This document shows positions 45,607 through 58,895 of a stretch of 64,000 nucleotides of DNA, in pieces. Below the pieces are notes generated by a model. It did not search any database and was not told the origin of the DNA. It saw only the letters and a list, made by a program, of their open reading frames with translations. Source of the DNA: Populus alba. Its lineage: Eukaryota; Streptophyta; Magnoliopsida; Malpighiales; Salicaceae. The translations under genes were made by a program, and so were the position numbers. The stretch spans positions 22,582,572-22,646,571 of the forward strand of contig NC_133286.1 in assembly GCF_005239225.2 (NCBI RefSeq), in the 5' to 3' direction. Every line of letters starts with the position of its first letter. Position 1 is the first letter of the stretch.

Positions 45607-48600
45607 ACCTGCGACCACCACATCACAAACATCACAATCCTATAGTTGGACCTCTCAAGGAATCGACGTATGAAGGGAAAAAGAAACAATAATGCTGCCA
45701 GCATATTTTGGTGCCAAGTAGATAACTACAGCCAATACAAACAAGGAAGACGAGCTTGAACTGTTGCCAAACCAACCTTTGATGGTTTGAGCAAATCCTG
45801 GGGGATTCTCCTTCCAAGTGTAAGCATAAGTTACTGGTAAAACAACCACCCATGCAGCAGCTGAAACAACCTTCAAAATATATCTCAGCTTGACATGGAA
45901 TGACATTATCTGCCGTGCTTTCCAACTAAGGATGACATCAAGGATAGCCTGCATCAGTTAAAATAGATTCTCAGAACATATCTCACTTAATAACTTCCAA
46001 TTCATAGAAATCCAGCGAATACAGCATGACTAAAAGGAATAGCTTGAAAAAAGAGAGTAGATTCCTCAGAAATTTCATCAAATGGAGAGCATGATGTAGA
46101 TTACACTATTCATTCAGTAAACAAATCATTGAATTGAGAATGTTCTGGACATACCGAATAAAGGTCACAGAATTTGAAATCATACTCATGTTAAAAGCGA
46201 GAAAACAAAGGCAGAGTGATTAGATGAAATTAAAAACCATTAAAGAATAAAATAAAAGAGTGCATCCATTGCCCAAATTTGAAGAACTTAAAATTAACAT
46301 TTTAAACTGATACAAACAGAAGATTGATGTAACTTAGACTGGAAGGGACAACGAAGAAGAAGTACAGCTCCATTCTTTCTTACCTTGCCCAAGCTTTAAT
46401 ATGGCAGCAGTGATGAAGACACTCAATACTTTCTTAAATACATCACCACTAAAAGATAGCACTCAGTTTCCCCGAACCATTCCAAGCAACAATAATCATA
46501 GCCTTCACAATGGCAACAGCAACAGCATCACATCAGCATAAAGTTAATAAAGAAACATAAAGCAAATCAGGTGCATTAAAGGAAAGAACATTTCCAAGCA
46601 ACAATAATCATAGCCTTCACATGAGGCAGCATCAGCAACAGCATCACATCAGCATAAAGTTAATAAGGAAACATAAAGCAAATCAGGTGCATCAAAGGAA
46701 AGAACATGTACCTGCAAGCACAGAAATAAAAAAAACTCCAACATTCGATCAAAGCTTCTAAAGACATGCCAGAATGTTCGTTATTCTCCACGAAATTAAC
46801 TTTTCCTACCCATCGATCTCTATAGGCTGGTTTATCATCCTACACATCATAACAGCTTTAACACGTCAACATAATGTCCCTTCTGCAGTGTAAGAACCCA
46901 ATTACAGTAACCAGGCAAGAGAAATCCAACTGCCATTCCATACACTTCTAGTGCATGCAGCATATAATAACTTGGACCCTCGATTAGATAAGGAGCATTT
47001 TTGGTCATATCATCATGTCAGTAATTTCATGCATGTCTGTACAAGTAACATGTGAAAAGTGACAACAATTTTCATATTTAATTATTAGGGCTACCAGCTA
47101 TAAGAAAGGTGAAAGAAAACCAAGCGAAGCTAGTAATTCATTGCTTACCCCATTTTGTACAAAACGGAGCTGTTCAGAAGACAGGCAAAAGAAATCAGCA
47201 TCTGCACGCATTGGCCAGCCTAAGCGGAAACAATCAACTGACCTACAAATTATGTAAGGGTAAGGTTTTTTTTTTTTTTGAGAAATTATGCACGAGTACG
47301 CTGATCATGAAAATTTTTAAAAAAGAATGATATACACAGACATAGCTCAAAGGATCAGTATTAAACCATAAGAAAAATACCAGAAGTACTCATTTATATC
47401 ATCATAGTTCCTCCATTGAGAATGCTTTGACTTCCCTTTTTTACTCCTTTCAGCTTCCTGTCAAGTGGTGTGTCAAGTGGTGCAATTATATTGACAGGTG
47501 TTAAACCAAAAATAAATTATAGCACTCAAATTAACAAGACTAGAAAATAAAAGTAAAGTTTTTGCATGCAGGCACCTTTGCAATCACATTGTATATAGGA
47601 GTAACAACTTTCCTCAAGAAAGCCTCTTCTTCACCTCCATAGGCTGGCTTTACATTTTCTCCAGTCATAGGACTGACATTTCCAGCTAGCATGCCATATA
47701 ACTCAAATGCCATCTGCAAATAGCAAAATAATTAAGCACCCAGTTACATATAACAGCCAACAAACAAGACCAAGTTCATGAAATTACATATTTGCAAATC
47801 TGTAGTGAAATTGCAGGGGTAAAAAGCTCTGAAATAAGGATGAAAAACAGTCACTTTAAGAGATTGTCATGCACTCATGGGTGTGTCCACGAATGTATAA
47901 AATATGCAAACCAAAGCCAGTTTGGAACTAAGAATTTTAATGACAACCCTTCTATAGTCGGTGTCCTTGCCCCAAAGATAAAAGGTAGGCAGAGCATTGG
48001 ATGAGTTATCATGAGAAAAAGCTCCATCTATTCTAATACAGTATACAGGTTGAAACCATAACTAGACTCATTCCTCCCTCTGCACTATTTCTACCAGAGT
48101 CAATCAACTTATCAGAATTTCTTGACATCAGGTGTTTATCTGACAAGGTTAAAGATAGAGAGTAAAAATCTAAAACCATGTTTCCAGTTTCCCTCAAGGG
48201 AAAGAAATGCCAAACAAAAGTAATGAGATAAAAATGGAGCTATCTTAAAACATACATGATGATAGATATAGCAAAGGCATTCCGGCATGAATCTGAGGTT
48301 TGCAGCTTCCCCCCATATCAAAAGATACAAACCCATGTACAATAATTTACGCTGCTGCACCTCCTGCTGTATGGTCGGTAACCTACAAATTCAGAAACCC
48401 ACAAAGAATAGCAACATTAATATGAGCATAGAATGGAAATCTGTGATCCTCTTTTTTTCCCTGGAACTGTCCTCTTCCCTTCATTTTTTGGCAACCCACA
48501 ATGAACCAAAAAGAGTTTAATGCATGATGTATCAGCCAACTTATTTCCATGATATTAAAATCATAATCATGTCAATGTTGTGGTTTGTATATTTACGAAA

Positions 48601-51600
48601 TTACAACAATGCTAGCAGTTCAATCTTTTCCATGGTTTTCTTAATCACTTTTCTTAAAAGATTTTGGATCCTTCCTTGAACAATTTACTAAAATCATTTA
48701 ACCAACTGGAAGATGCAAAGTTACCATGTTATTCACATGAAATAGAATTGGGCCACTTACCAAAGGCTACTTTTTCTGTCCAAGTACTTGCACCATTTTT
48801 TGTAGTTCTTAAAAAGTTTCTTCATCACTTCAGTCAATGCACGCTCATCCAACTAACAAAGAAACATGCACAGAGGATTTTCAGCTTCAGTAAGAATTTA
48901 AGACAAATGCAACTAAAAGCAACTATTGACAGAAAGAAGAGAGGAACAAAAGCGCAACAAAGTATATCCTCTGCATTTATGATTGGTTTAAGTTATTATT
49001 AAGTAATATGTAGACACAATACCCAACAGCATATCCTTTTCTGGAAAAAGTGGTAATTTAATCTTTAACCAGTCACTTTTTATAGGGAGAAAACCCTGTT
49101 CTCGCTAAAATTGAGTCAATTAACAAACCTTCGGTTGTTGATCTGGTTTGACAAATTGTCGCATGTGCACATTAGCAAGTAATAAGATTAAGTGCTCTCT
49201 TTGATTTGCCACATTATCCTTCTGCAAAATCATTAAATGGCACTTAAATTAATTATATTCAAATAAAATAGGTCCACATCACTGGAAAAATTTGCAAGAG
49301 CCAAATGAAGAAAAGAAATAATTCTTCTCAATTTGTCTCACCTGAAACCCAAACATCGCTTGAAGCCAATCCAAAACATCTTCGTCTGTTTTCTTCTTGT
49401 AGTCTTTGGGCCATGGAAGACCCCTTGTGTTACGCAGAGCCAAAACAGCAGCTTGGATCTGTGAATCAACACAAAAATCGTATATGCTCAAGTGATAGAA
49501 GAGAAACAGCTAAGTTGTAGGTCAAAAGATAAAGTATATATAAAGGAAAGATACTTCAGGATATCTCATAATCGGTTGATCTGCACTATCTGGATCAAGT
49601 GGCAGAATATTGTAAGGGAGATAGATCTGAGTTTTTTCTGCAACTTTATATCTTGAGCTTCTAAAATCTGTGAACAAAGTTGATACACGATTACAAATAA
49701 TTTGGTGCTAATAACAAGCATCGAGCAATGTAAGTTCTTAATTCAATTAGCAAACAGAATTTACGATCAGATATTGTCAGATTACACGTTCACACTGTGC
49801 TAATGTGACTAGAAAGAAGATTACAAATGTCACATGGTTTCACCTCACGATCAACTTCAATGGATTGTGTCATATTAACGGCCTTTAAAACCTCAAAGAG
49901 CACATTGGCAGTCTGATAAGCCTTGGTAAGCTGGGCGCTGCATTTGAACACAATAGTATCAGTCAAGCAGCAACTTCAAAGTGTATGATCTAAAGAAACT
50001 TGGTATAGGATATAGCTTCAAAAAATCTCTCATTTCAAAAGAATTTACCGGTCAGCTTTATCAGCAGCATTGTGCAATGCTTGGATGTATTTTGTGAAGT
50101 AATGCTGATAAAAACTTTGCATTTCTCGTGCATCACTTTTTTTAACCCTTCCCATCAAGGTTGGATCATTCTCCTGAACAATGTATACAAAGCTTCTTTA
50201 CCAAAATGCCAAGAGCAAAACGCAAGAGCATTAAAGGAAAAGACCAAATGCATAAACCGAATCACAAGGAAGAAACGATTGAATACAACAACTGCCACAA
50301 GGTTTCCTAAAGGAAAACAACATTGTTGTTGATACAAAGTAACAAATTAAAACATGTTTGACCTAGAATACTTGAGGAGAAAACTACATTGTACACTCTC
50401 CTCTCCCTAACCAGGGCACTGAAGAATTTTTGAAGTGCCCATTCCAGAGTCCAAAGGCCTATCTCAGCCCGCTCCAAGAGATACCTAGATCTTTTCACCA
50501 CTTTGAAACAAAAATAGGCCCGCGCAGAAGTCTTTCAGTATGTAACTCCATGCAGACCGTTTTTTTCATCATTTTGGCATTAATACTTTTAGTAAAAGAT
50601 GCATATTTAGTGTGGAAAGTTTATCTTGATGCCCAATCTCTGAATGCTACACCGAGTTTTGAAGGATTGGAGGGCTTATTTGAGCGAGAACATCTAGCTT
50701 CCATATTATTTATGTTTTCTATACGTCATGCTTGTTTTGCCACCTCTTCATACAAACTTTCTCCTAAACTATGCATACTGTGTGTGTGAGCAAACCCTGG
50801 GAACATTTTTAGTGGTAGGTGGCATTTTTATCCCTTTTTTTTTTTGTTGGATGGTATGAGGTGTCCTCAAACCAACTTGTGCGTTAGCTGAAACTAGGTC
50901 TCCTCCCTTATTTTCTTACAAACGGTTGTTGCAGTGTGAAGATTTACTCATAAATGGTTATGTAGGAAAACAAGCTATCACTAAAACTTCAGGTCAAATT
51001 TATAAAAAATATGAAACTAAACATTACAATTCACAACTTGACAGGGGAGTTTCTCATGGCACGCTCATCCTAGGAGACATCCACTTTGTGATTTTTCTAC
51101 CCATCTTTGTCCATAGCATCAAAACAGTAAAGTATTATGACTCTTACCCTTTCCAAACGCTGAAGAAGCGCGGTTTTAAATTGACGAACACCTCGTCCAC
51201 TCGAAGTAGGATCCAACCTATGAGCCTTCTCAAAGGCATAAAATCTACCTACATTAATTTCAAAAAACAATAGATATGAATAAAAATAAAATATAATCAA
51301 GCCTACATTGCATAAAAATTAAAAATCCATAACTTAAAAATAATAGAAAATTCACAAAAAAAATTGAAACTTAATTTTCTAACAACATACAAAGATAAGC
51401 AACTCTAGGATTGCTAGTTTCAACTTCATTTGCAACACGAAGAATCGGCGCTATCTTAGAAAGCGAAGAAGGCACTATTTCGCTATCAAATACCGACTCT
51501 CCCAGATTCCCCGCAGTCTGCGTCCTCGTTATCCTCCGTTGCGTCGGCGTTGGTGTCGCTCCAGTCCCTACTCCCGCCGCCGCCTGATCCATCCCCATTC

Positions 51601-51640
51601 CTCCTCCTCCTCCTCCTCCTCTCCTCGACGTCGACGACAT
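45607..51640 (-). CDS. CALS3: Callose synthase (GSL/CALS3 type), N-terminal half
   Basis: Callose synthase makes beta-1,3-glucan from UDP-glucose at the plasma membrane, for example around plasmodesmata. Fifteen exons are readable: 51391-51640, 51148-51248, 50049-50173, 49844-49937, 49555-49667, 49342-49458, 49129-49221, 48761-48852, 48256-48382, 47576-47713, 47381-47457, 47149-47242, 46712-46839, 46384-46502 and 45607-45948. The protein starts [14 protein letters not shown] (poly-Gly from a CTC repeat) and includes [66 protein letters not shown] and membrane segments around [14 protein letters not shown]. It stops in the N gap before the glucan synthase domain, so about 850 of the usual 1,950 residues are present. 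Frame breaks occur in exons 5 (two extra bases), 13 (two extra A), 14 (extra T and probably G) and 15 (extra A). All the others keep phase exactly. Confidence 0.93.
46479..46706 (-). repeat. Tandem duplication over the CALS3 exon 14 acceptor
   Basis: Two direct copies of about 110 bases share 'ccaagcaacaataatcatag', 'ccttcaca' and 'catcagcataaagttaataa'. Each copy carries the start of exon 14 with an AG acceptor on the minus strand (at 46502 and about 46613), so two alternative 3' splice sites exist. Only the copy at 46502 continues into the full exon. Confidence 0.85.
51601..51620 (-). repeat. (CTC)n trinucleotide repeat coding for poly-Gly
   Basis: Six to seven CTC units in CALS3 exon 1. 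They encode the seven-Gly run near the N-terminus and are likely variable between alleles. Confidence 0.85.
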
Positions 51641-54600
51641 CTCTCTCCTTCCCTCAAAACAATAAATAAGAGTAAAAAACCTAAAAAGGGAAAGAAATTC
51701 AAAAAATTCATATTAAAAAGGAAAGCAATTTACCAGAAGATTTAAGAGAAGTGAGCAATAACTATGAATCTAGCATATCTGGAAGAAAAATAAAAATAAA
51801 ACTCAGTGGATTTTTATAATGTGAGAGATGAGGAAGCTTACAAGGAGCCCTGAGATAGAGAAAATGGAAAAGTTTAGAGCGAGAAAGTTAGAGAGAAAGA
51901 GAGAGACTAAAAAGTGGAAGCTACTTAGCAGGGAAGGAAGCTAAAGAAGAAGTGTTTTTTTAGTGAGTGAGCTACTGGAGAGATGAAAGGGTTGGTAGAG
52001 TAGAGAGAGAGAGAGTAACCGTTTTTTTCACTTCTATTGGTTCGCGAGGGACTCGAGGTTTGTTAGTGCGAAACGGGGTTCGTGTTTTGGTTTATTACGA
52101 TATTGCTATTCTTGTTTTTTAGCCGGGATTGGTTTGATTACCAGAGTACCCTCGCAAAAGATTCAGTGTGCCTGACTCCATCCCCCGTTTTCCTACAAAA
52201 GGTTTTGCGATCTATCAAAATCTTGATCAGCTGAGCGCATCAATCCATAACTTGAATTATCTTAGAATTAAAATGGTTTAAGGAGGAAAGAAATAAAAAT
52301 AAAATAAATAAAATTTTAATTGATCCTGTGACCAGTCAACCCGGACTCAAACCAAGTAAAGCTCATCTTTAATATGATGATTATTTTTAATTTTTTATCA
52401 AAATAATATTATTTTATTTTATTTTTTAAAATAAATATAACCATGCTTCGAGTTGATTTCGAAATCAAATTTTAAAAACTATGAGTATATAAAGTAAATA
52501 CCTTAAAATAGATTTGTTTAATAAAATGAAGATTTAAATTGAGATCATAATAGTTTTTTTTGAAAGAATATTGCTCGGTTACATTAGAGAATTGTTTTTT
52601 GATAGATAGTTTTTGTTTTATAATGAGATTTTGTGAAGTGAATGATTTAGCACCATTGAACTATCAATACCAATAGATATGATAATGGGTAGATTTTATG
52701 ATTGTTCATGTTTATTTAAGATTTTAAATAAACTTAGGAAAAATAGCATACCCTTAAATTCTATGGAACAGATCTTTTGATTTATAATTGCAAGTATTAG
52801 GTACTATTTCTCAATCAAAACCACAATAATAATGTTATCATTATTATTTTAACTATAAACTTTTACATTGATAAATAAATTTTATATCATATCAATGAAA
52901 TGTGATTTGGTATTAGATTTTTTTAAATTCATAATATCAAAAAATATTATGTGATCATATTTTTTGAAATATTCGAGAATGTGATAGCTTCTAAATTTAA
53001 ATACATTTTAAACGTATATTTCACTTTAAAAATTTAGTTGATTAATTTTTTAATATTTTATGATGATTTTAATATATTAAATATTAAAAATATAAAAATA
53101 AATTATTTTAATATATTTATAAATAAAAAATATTATATACCACAACATCACATTCAATAAATACTTGCAACACAATCATGGAATATAATGAGTTCATGAC
53201 TACCATAAAATACTTGTTATTATAATAAAAGTATAGTTGTAGTTATTTTTTAAAGTGCTTTTTAATTAGAATTGTTTCAAAATAATATTTTTTTTTATTT
53301 TAAAAAGTTATTTTTAAAATTAGTGCATTAAAATTATTTAAAAACACCAAAAAATTATTAATTTAAAATAAAAAAATAAAAATTTTTATTTTTGTTAAAT
53401 ATTTTTAAAATATAAAAACAATCATGTCATTGTAAATCAATTTCCATTAATTAGAATATTTTAAAATGGTGATGTCCTTTGTGTTAAGGGGTATATCCGT
53501 CCCAGCGTCTAAAGGCAGTGGGAAACGTGGGCATTCTAGGAAAGTTATTCAAAATTCAAAAGGGCAAGATTCCTAGTGATCTAAAGCTGGGTATATCGAG
53601 CCATAAAGTAGCCGTTTTGTAAACATCAAAGAACCATCATGCCCTCGCCAGATAATCAGATTCATTTAACACAGGCGATATTAGTAAATTAACAGGAAAT
53701 TAACGTGCAACGAGGGCAGTTTAGTCGTTTTAGGAAAATTGAGGGTAATACAGACTTTTGGCGACTTAAGAATCCTGGGACAAATGTCGGTTTGTTTTGT
53801 CCGAAATCTCTTTTCGCTTTTTAGTGGGACCTACACAGTCGCTGCCCACCACTAACAAGGGTATTAATTCATTCTTCCGCAATCCATAGAAACACCCCCT
53901 CGTGACGTGGCATTGACAGAATGGTGGATAGTTTCTGTAGATTCATGTTTGAGGGGGGGGGGGGGTCAAGGTCGTTGACAACTTGACATGTTATTCCTTC
54001 GCTCAGAAGAAAAAAAAGTACGAAAGAAGGGGAAAAAATTCAACACAACATTCTACGCAATTGCCCTAAACATGTGATGTACACGGAAGCATAAAATAAC
54101 AGCAATTCCATAAAGACAGAAAATAAATTTGTTTAGCGTTAGAATACAAAAAAAACTTTAAATTTTTACTTTATTTTTGAAACAATAATATAACCAGGTG
54201 TGTTTTCTAAAAAGAATTAGGGTGTGTTTGGTATTGCGGTTGCTGTTGTGGTTATGGTTTTAAAAAAAAATAGTTTTATAAAAAAGTACTTTTAGTTGAG
54301 GTTGGGTTGGAAAAATAGGTGTTTGGTTAAAACTATGGTTGAAATTGAGGTTGAACAAAAAGTAGTTTAATGTGTTTGGTTAAAAAAATGCTTTTTCAAA
54401 TTGAGGTTATAAAATAATTAATATATATATATATATACTAATATTAATGATTTTTAATTTAAATATTGTAGATTTAACTACTGTTATTACATCATGAAAT
54501 AAATAATATTAATATCAAAATATTTTTTATTATTTCATTAAACTATATGTAATGTCATTACATACGAAATCTATCAAATAAGGACTATATTTTTCATGGT

Positions 54601-55059
54601 TTCTTAAGCGCGCAACAACAAAAACTGATTTTTTAATTCATGTAGTGTTATTAAATAATAAAATTGTGATATATTTATTATTGGAATTGCGATCAAATTT
54701 CATAAATACTATGTCATCATGCGATATATTTCTAATTTATGTAGTGTTATTAAATAATATTAAATACTAGTTTTTCGAGTAAAACATAATTTTTTTTAAA
54801 AAAAATTACAATTTCATTACGTACAAAAGTTATTCGACAACTACAGTTTCCATGATTTTTTGAGTGTGCAATAAAATTAGGTAAAATATTATCATAAATA
54901 AAATTGAGATTACAGTACGAATAAATTTAATTCATCTTAAACTAATTTAAAAAAAAAACAAAAAAATATATTGTTTACGATTAACTGAACTGGTTTTTTG
55001 GAGGAAAAAATAAACTTTGCTCACTGATTTTTTAAAAATAAATAAATAAATAAACTTTT
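51641..55059. other. CALS3 promoter region and AT-rich intergenic DNA
   Basis: The CALS3 5' UTR and promoter probably cover 51641-52050, with (GA)-rich stretches at about 51880-52015. Beyond about 52250 the DNA is strongly AT-rich and gene-free. A run of about 13 G lies at 53952-53966. A stretch at 54220-54430 repeats phrases of the type 'gtgtttggttaaaa' and 'gaggttg' and resembles a dispersed plant repeat, but no terminal inverted repeat was found. Confidence 0.45.
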
Positions 55060-57860
55060 TGTCGCACCCTGTGCGACGTCGCGGCGAAAAATTATATATG
55101 TTTGTTTCCATTTTCTTAATCTATAATGTAAATCTATCTATATCTATGGGGATACAAAAATATATTGTCTTTTATTGGTAGAAAATAGAATGAGAGTCGC
55201 CACCTAGTATTTTGGTCACTAGGAACCCTAACTGGTCTCAGAGATTGGGTACGGGGACTGGTTGCGTAAAGGGAAAGTATTAGCACCCCAAATACGCCCT
55301 ACCTAAGGTAAGCTGCATTGTTTTATTGTCTGATAAAATCTAAGGTATTTTCGTGTTTTCCTAGTTGTTGGTCTGTCTATGGTTCAAGAAAAATCATCCT
55401 CGGTAAGAAAGGTTTTATCTTATTGGGTAAAATCCTAACCGTTCTAACGTTTGTACCAAAACTTTATTAAGAATATTTAGAAATATGTTTTACGTATAAA
55501 TTTGTAATCCCAAATATTAAAAGAAAACAAAAGGATTTTTTTTAGAATTTTTGAAATATTGGCCTAGTTCTCATGGCTTGAATAAACTGGTTATTAAAGC
55601 CAAAATGCATGCTAATACATATATTGTTTTGAAAAGTTTCTTTGTTGTGTGAAAATATGATGTTATAATATTTATATAAATATATTGGAGAGACTAGGCC
55701 GTATTTTAAAATAAAAAAAAAAACAATTTTTTGAAAAATATTATTTTTTATGCTTTTGACGAAAATAAGGTATTTTTTAATACTGAGCTTGTATTCTTAC
55801 GGTATAAAAATACAACCCAATATTAATCCACTTTGATAAAAAAATATGCAGAAAAAATCAACAACATTTTTAAGGACTTTTTAGAATTTTTTCAAAAGCA
55901 AAAACATTTTTTATTCTGAAAATCTTTGATATTTTGACGAAACCGGGTATTTTTAACACTGGTTTTGTATCTTTACGGTATAAAAAATACAAACCAACAT
56001 TGAACCAATTTTTGACAAAAATATGAAAAATTCACAATATTTTTTTAAGATTTTTCAAAAATATGTATATTTTTTTTTAATTATATATACACACATATAT
56101 CATATAATATATAATAATATATAATATAATATATTAAGTGGGCGGGCCGGCCCAAATAAATGGGCTAGACAGCCCAGAAGAAAAAACGTTGGGCCGAACT
56201 CGGCCCAAAATAAAACTGGGCCGATCTCGACCCAACTAAAAATCACTCCTTAGTCTGGGCCCGATCCGGCCTAGATCGCAGGGCTGGGCCAGAACCATTC
56301 TGGCCCGCCCCAAAAAAATATTTCTGGGCTAGAACCCGTCTGGCCCAGAGAAGAAAAAAAAACCAACGCTGGGCCAGCATCAGCCTGGCCCAGTGAACTG
56401 AACCGGGGGGGGGGAGGGAATTATTTTCCCTCCCCACCTCCTGCATGCTGAAACGATTCTGCATGCAGGAGGAAATGTTAGGCAGCGAAAGAAAAAAAAT
56501 GCAGGGGGATGGAAGCGTACCTGGCGTGGAGGAGGCGGTCGCTGGTGGTGCTGCGGTGACGTGGCTCCGGGCGGTGCTGCGGCTGTTCGAACGGCGGAGG
56601 GTGCGGTTGTTGCCAATGGTTCGTCGTCGTTCACCCGGTTCGCTGCTTCGGTTCCGGTTTCTTTAGTTTCCTCCCGCTGTCAGCTTTCCCAAGCTTCTCA
56701 GCTTTGGGTTTTCGGTTTCTGGTTTTTTAAGTTCGGTGGTTTCTCTCTCCTTCGGTCTCTCTCTCTCTTCTTTTATCTCGGTTTTTTCTTTCTTTCTTTT
56801 TTTCTCAGCTTCTCTCCCTCTTTTTTTTTCGTCCTCTTGTTCTCCCTTTTGGTTCTCTATTTATAGCAATAGCAGGCGTGGCTTCACCGTGGAGCCAAGG
56901 AGCGGGTCGAGGAGCGGCTCTCCAGGCGGGCCTCCCTCGGCTTCGACAGCGCGGCGGGTGGTCGGCCAGTGTCTTCTGTCGGTGGCCCACCGGCGTGGGG
57001 CCTCGGTCGGTGGCAAGAGGGGCCTGTAGAAAAAATAAAAAATGGAAACTTTTCCTTCTTCCCCGCTGTAATGTTCGGGGGAAGAAGAAAGTGAACAGTG
57101 CCGTTTAAAACGGCACCATTCGGTCTCATCTCTTCTTTTTTTTAATGCATGAAACGACGTCGTTTTGGATAAAACGCGCCGTTTCATTTTAAAATAAAAG
57201 GCGCCATAACATTTTTCGAATCAGTCCTTAATTTATCATTTGTTCTATTAAGTCCTCAAATCTAATCCTGATTTTAAGAATAAAATTCAATTGCACCCCT
57301 GCTAATTTCAACCTCCACCCCTCAAGTTGGCCGCGTTTTCCATTTTAATCCTTGGCCTCTGTTTTGTTCAATCAAGCCCTCAATTGATTAATAAACTTCC
57401 AATTTCTTCAATTAGGCCCCTGAACCGAATAATTTCAGCCCCTCCATTTACCCGCCTCTTCCAATTTGGTCTCTGGTTTCAGATTTTCACAATTAAACCC
57501 CTAATTGGCCATTAAACTTCAATATTTATACAATTAAGCCCTTGATTTGGCCTAATAAATTCCTAAAAAATATATTTTGGCCCCAGAACTTAAATTTCTT
57601 ATAATTAAAGCCCAAATTGACTTAAAAATCAATTTTTCTTGCAATCAAAACCTCTATAAAAATCAATTAAAAATCCAATTAAGTCCCATAAACATCCAAA
57701 TTTGGGCTTTTTCTCCTCAAAAAATTAAATTTTCCTTCTCAACAAGGCTCTCATCCTTCAAGAATATACAGTAAAAAATCCAATATTTGTATTTTTAACC
57801 TTCTTGAGCGATTTTTCTGACCATTTGCTGAGCGTTTCTGCCTCCTGTTATTTTTCTAAC
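55060..57860 (-). repeat. Gypsy 3' LTR (right boundary approximate)
   Basis: The left end begins TGTCGCACCCTGTGCGAC on the plus strand, which is the CA end of the LTR in element orientation. The plus-strand text 'gagagtcgccacctagtatt' at about 55190 is typical of plant Tat LTR ends. The LTR is long and compositionally mixed: AT-rich at 55.5-56.1 kb, GC-rich with repeated 'gggcc' at 56.1-57.0 kb. It contains perfect palindromes near 57.1 kb. I could not see the TG start, and 57860 is an estimate. Confidence 0.55.
57098..57185. promoter_or_regulatory. Palindrome cluster in the gypsy LTR
   Basis: GTGCCGTTTAAAACGGCAC (57098-57116) is a 9-bp inverted repeat around one base. AAACGACGTCGTTT (57152-57165) is a perfect 14-bp palindrome. 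AAAACGCGCCGTTT follows at about 57171. The same type of motif occurs at about 37565. They could be transcription-factor sites or part of the LTR promoter. This is inference only. Confidence 0.4.
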
Positions 57861-58084
57861 CTCCTTTGGCTATTTATTTTATTTTCATTGATTTGGGGAC
57901 CCTCTTTATAATGCTTACGGAGCAAGGGTTTTGTGGAGTAAGTTTTATAAAGATAAACTCAAAACAGAACTCCTGAAATTAATCTGGTTGAAGCTTGATT
58001 GATCTAGAACTTGTCTTTTACAATAATCCTCCTCAGCCCCAAAAACTAAGATCAAAATTTAGTCATCTGGTGCTCCCTTCTAGC

Positions 58085-58755
58085 CAAAATCCTTTCCAAT
58101 TAGGTTAATATGAGATCCCTTTGCAGATCCCCTTTAACCATAACCAAGGGTTGTGTGGTTAGACTGAATTGAGATCCTTTCGTCGATCCCCTTCAACCAG
58201 AAACAAAATCCTTTCCAATTAGATTAAACTGAGATCCCTTTGCCGATCCCCTTTAAACATAACCAATGAATGTGTATGGTTGGGCTGAACTGAGATCCTT
58301 TTGTCGATCCCCTTCAACCAGAACCAAAATCCTTTCCAATTAGGTTAAACTGAGATCCCTTCATCGATCCTCTTTAACCATAACCAAGGAATGTGTAGGG
58401 TTGGGCTAGACTAAGATTCCTTTCGGCAATCCCCTCTAACCAGAACCAAAATCCTTTCCAATTAGATTAAACTAAGATCCCTTTGCCGATCCCCTTTAAA
58501 CATAACCAAGGAATGTGTATGGTTGGGCTGAACTGAGATCCTTTCGTCGATCCCCTTCAACCAGAACCAAAATCCTTTCCAATTAGGTTAAACTGAGATC
58601 CCTTCGCCGATCCCCTTTAACCATAACCAAGGTGTGTGTGATTGGGCTGAACTGAGATCCCTTTGCCGATCCCCTTCAACCAGAACCAAAATCCTTTCCA
58701 ATTAGGTTAAACTGAGATCCCTTCGTCGATCCCCTTTAACCATAACCAAGGAATG
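58085..58755. repeat. Tandem repeat, about six units of 117-123 bp
   Basis: Units begin with 'aaaatcctttccaattag' at about 58087, 58205, 58327, 58448, 58568 and 58688. Each contains 'gagatccctttgccgatccc'-type phrases twice. The block lies between integrase and the LTR of the gypsy element, the usual place for such arrays in Tat elements. Confidence 0.92.
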
Positions 58756-58895
58756 TGTATGAGGTCCCTTCTGGCGACCTCCTTTGACTAATATCGCAAT
58801 ATGAGATCCCTTCTGGCGACCTCCATTGATGAATATTGAAATATGAGATCCCTTCTGGCGATCTCAACAACTTGGAATCCCATCTAGCGATTCCT
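58756..58895. repeat. Second tandem repeat, about 50-bp units
   Basis: Three to four short units carry 'gatcccttctggcgac', next to the longer array and probably derived from its GATC-rich phrase. Confidence 0.8.

Noticed and set aside
44744..45704. Long open frames across the N run
   Set aside because: They exist only because N positions contain no stop codons.
50430..50789. A 119-codon plus-strand frame with a hydrophobic stretch in CALS3 intron 2
   Set aside because: It starts only at TTG, has no recognisable motif and lies in a normal intron. Chance is the simplest reading.
56243..57187. Overlapping frames of 60-108 codons on both strands
   Set aside because: The region is the GC-rich part of a gypsy LTR. 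Frames overlap on all strands and show no protein motifs.
58085..58895. Possible CRISPR-like array
   Set aside because: Units are repeated throughout their length without unique spacers and lie in a plant retrotransposon. It is an ordinary tandem array.
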